This document shows, piece by piece, positions 4,847-6,364 of a DNA stretch of 6,364 nucleotides. Below the pieces are notes generated by a model that had not been told where the DNA came from, did not search any database, and was given only the letters and a program-made list of their open reading frames with translations. The first letter of the stretch is position 1. Each line of letters begins with the position of its first letter. The translations under genes and the position numbers were made by a program. Origin of the DNA: JAXHUH01 sp034211175 (GTDB lineage Bacteria; Actinomycetota; Acidimicrobiia; Acidimicrobiales; CAIXPF01); the NCBI GenBank assembly GCA_034211175.1, contig JAXHUH010000033.1:1-6364 (forward strand). Direction: 5' to 3'.

Positions 4847-6364
4847 TCGACAAGGGCACGTTCAAGCGGCTGGTGGCACCCGCGGCCGTCGGTGCCATCG
4901 GCCTCGTCGCCCTCGGCTCCGTCGGCGCCGCCGGCCAGTTCCTGCTCCGGCTGTCGACCGGCGGCGCGACCACCCAGGCGCTGCAGGAGGTGCCCGAGCT
5001 GCCGGCGGACGCCGACCTCGTCGCCGAGTGGGCGCCCGACGCCTGGGACGGTGAGCGGGCGCTGGAACCGGCGACCCGACGTCGGATCGAGGCGGCGTAC
5101 GTGCGGGCCATCGGCGCCCTCGGCCGCTACGGCGCCACCGGCGACGCCAGCGGCATCGAGGACAACTTCGCCGGCCCGGCCATGCGGGCGGCCATCGAGC
5201 TGCCCATGCAGGAGGCGACCGCGCTGTGGTCGGTCAGCCACCGGCTGCGCCTCGACCTCTACTCGCTCGACGGCCGGACCGCGGTGATCACCGACACCGC
5301 GGCGGAGATCGTCCGCTCGACCCGCAGCGGCGACCGGGACACGCTGATCTCGGTCACCGAGCGCTACGAGGTCGTCCTCGTGCTCGAGGAGGGCACGTGG
5401 CTCGTCCGCCAGCTCCGCCGGGTCGCCGGCGACGCCCCCGTGATCGTGTCCCGCGGCACCGACGCCGACGGCCGCGCCACCACGCTCGTCGACGGCCTCG
5501 AGCCGGCCCCGGCGAGCGGCCCGGTCCCCCGCCTGCGTGGCGCCGGGTACCGTCCCGCGGCCGCGCCGTTCGAGCTGCAGTGGGCCACCTTCGACGCCGG
5601 CCGCGCCCGGGCCGACCTGGGCCGCCTGGCGGCGCTGGGGCTCGATTCAGTGCGCGCCCACCTGCCGTTCGCCGCCATCGGCGGGGCCGAGCCGAACGCC
5701 GATGCGCTCGACGACCTGCGCACGTTCCTCGACCTCGCCGACGAGCACGGGCTCGGCGTCGTGCTCACCCTCTTCGACGACCGGACCGACCACACCCCGA
5801 ACAGCTGGACGGCCGACGACCACCACCTGCGCGCCGTCGCCGCCGCGGTCGGGGACCATCCCGCGCTCGTGATGTGGGACCTCGGCGACAGCCCCGACCT
5901 GGCGACCGCCACGGCCAGCCCCGCCGAGATCCGGGCCCGGCTCGTCCACCTCGTCTCGACGCTGCGGGCCGCCGACCCGATCACCCCGATCACGATCACC
6001 TGGTCGTCCCCGGAGGTCGCCGCCGACCCGGGCATGGCCCGGTTCGTCGACGCGGTGAGCTTCCGCTGGTCGGGCGACGCCCACGGGCTGGCCGACGCCG
6101 TCGCCGGGCTGCGCGCCGTCGTCGGCGGGCGGCCCTTGATCGTCGGCGCCTACGGCACCCACAGCTGGGACGGCCCGCTCCCGAACGGCCGCACGGAGGA
6201 CGACCAGGCCGAGGCCACCGCCGCGGTGCTGCGCACGATCCGCGAGCTCGATCTCGCCGGCGCGTTCGCCCGATCGCTCTACGACCTCGCCGTCGCGCCC
6301 GGGGGGTCGCCGATCCCGCGACCGTGGGTGAGCGGGCCGGCGACCCACATCGGCCTGCTGCGGG
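4843..6364 (+). CDS. Membrane-anchored NTF2-like / clan GH-A TIM-barrel protein, probable pseudo-glycosidase; 3' end outside window
   Basis: There are 507 residues in the window and no stop before the right edge. A basic N-terminus (MIDKGTFKR) and a hydrophobic segment (about 10-32) form a signal anchor. Residues 78-196 look NTF2-like: a helical start (RRRIEAAYVRAIGAL), then strands with RLDLYSLDGRTAVI and the closing pair VLVLEEGTWLVRQL. Residues 235 to the edge resemble a GH5/cellulase-type barrel: LGLDSVRAHLPF (beta-2, with the conserved Arg as R271), GLGVVLTLFD (beta-3), VMWDLGDSPDL (beta-4), DAVSFRWS (beta-6), RPLIVGAYG (beta-7) and FARSLYDL (beta-8), then GLLR, where relatives often continue to a C-terminal GLLRxDGxPKPA-like end. 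The family acid/base Glu aligns with Ser350 and the nucleophile Glu with Ala436, so hydrolysis by the usual mechanism is unlikely and glycan binding or scaffolding is more plausible. It is the third gene of the coupled operon and is likely nearly complete. Confidence 0.5.
   Translation, partial: MIDKGTFKRLVAPAAVGAIGLVALGSVGAAGQFLLRLSTGGATTQALQEVPELPADADLVAEWAPDAWDGERALEPATRRRIEAAYVRAIGALGRYGATGDASGIEDNFAGPAMRAAIELPMQEATALWSVSHRLRLDLYSLDGRTAVITDTAAEIVRSTRSGDRDTLISVTERYEVVLVLEEGTWLVRQLRRVAGDAPVIVSRGTDADGRATTLVDGLEPAPASGPVPRLRGAGYRPAAAPFELQWATFDAGRARADLGRLAALGLDSVRAHLPFAAIGGAEPNADALDDLRTFLDLADEHGLGVVLTLFDDRTDHTPNSWTADDHHLRAVAAAVGDHPALVMWDLGDSPDLATATASPAEIRARLVHLVSTLRAADPITPITITWSSPEVAADPGMARFVDAVSFRWSGDAHGLADAVAGLRAVVGGRPLIVGAYGTHSWDGPLPNGRTEDDQAEATAAVLRTIRELDLAGAFARSLYDLAVAPGGSPIPRPWVSGPATHIGLLR
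5074..5430 (+). other. NTF2-like domain of gene 3
   Basis: Residues 78-196 sit between the membrane anchor and the barrel. The order is amphipathic helices, a short GDAS/NFAGPAMR helical part, then three to four strands, among them ERYEVVLVL and TWLVRQL. This is the pattern seen in NTF2-like and Mce-associated-like exported domains of actinobacteria. It resembles the domain at 2171-2467 in architecture more than in exact sequence. Confidence 0.5.

Noticed and set aside
5647..6348. 233-codon minus-strand frame opposite the barrel
   Set aside because: The composition is Gly/Arg/Val/Asp-rich and low in complexity, with no motif. The plus-strand frame encodes clear barrel motifs.
5545..6364. Calling gene 3 an active cellulase or mannanase
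   Set aside because: The beta-4 Glu position reads Ser and the beta-7 Glu position reads Ala, so an active-enzyme label is not supported by the sequence.

Overview
The window is almost wall-to-wall coding DNA, very GC-rich, with G or C at nearly every third codon position. The codon style, GTG starts, Thr/Asp/Pro-rich secreted linkers and short gene spacing suggest a high-GC actinobacterium. An Acidimicrobiia-like lineage (Iamia or Ilumatobacter type) is my best guess, but nothing here proves it. No rRNA, tRNA, CRISPR array, insertion sequence, integrase or terminator is visible, and no non-coding stretch exceeds a few bases.

Layout, all on the + strand: (1) a very large multi-pass membrane protein that enters from the left edge and ends at 3451. 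Its N-terminal half resembles the GT-C-like family misnamed '6-pyruvoyl-tetrahydropterin synthase-related' (PF10131 type). Its C-terminal half is an exported tail with an NTF2-like domain and two beta-sandwich domains that look FxLYD-like. (2) A single-pass anchored protein, 3455-4846, with a Thr/Asp repeat stalk and about four Ig-like (Big_1/invasin-like) beta-sandwiches. (3) A single-pass anchored protein starting at 4843 and running off the right edge, with an NTF2-like domain followed by a clan GH-A (GH5/cellulase-like) TIM barrel.

Genes 1 and 2 are separated by three bases and lie in the same frame (TGA ACG ATG). Genes 2 and 3 overlap by four bases (GTGA). They are therefore almost certainly one translationally coupled operon, whose promoter and remaining genes lie outside the window.

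All three products are predicted to be anchored in the cytoplasmic membrane with most of their soluble mass outside. The set looks like a cell-envelope glycan machine or surface complex: a GT-C-like membrane protein, an Ig-like rod and a glycan-binding or glycan-processing barrel. The most notable point is that the barrel appears to lack both catalytic glutamates of clan GH-A. The beta-4 motif reads WDLGDSPD where WDLxNEPD is usual, and the beta-7 motif reads IVGAYG where IVGEYG is usual. This predicts a pseudo-glycosidase acting as a glycan-binding or scaffold module. The NTF2-like fold also occurs in two of the three proteins, each time directly after a membrane anchor. The functional assignments are inference from motifs read by eye; no database search was possible.
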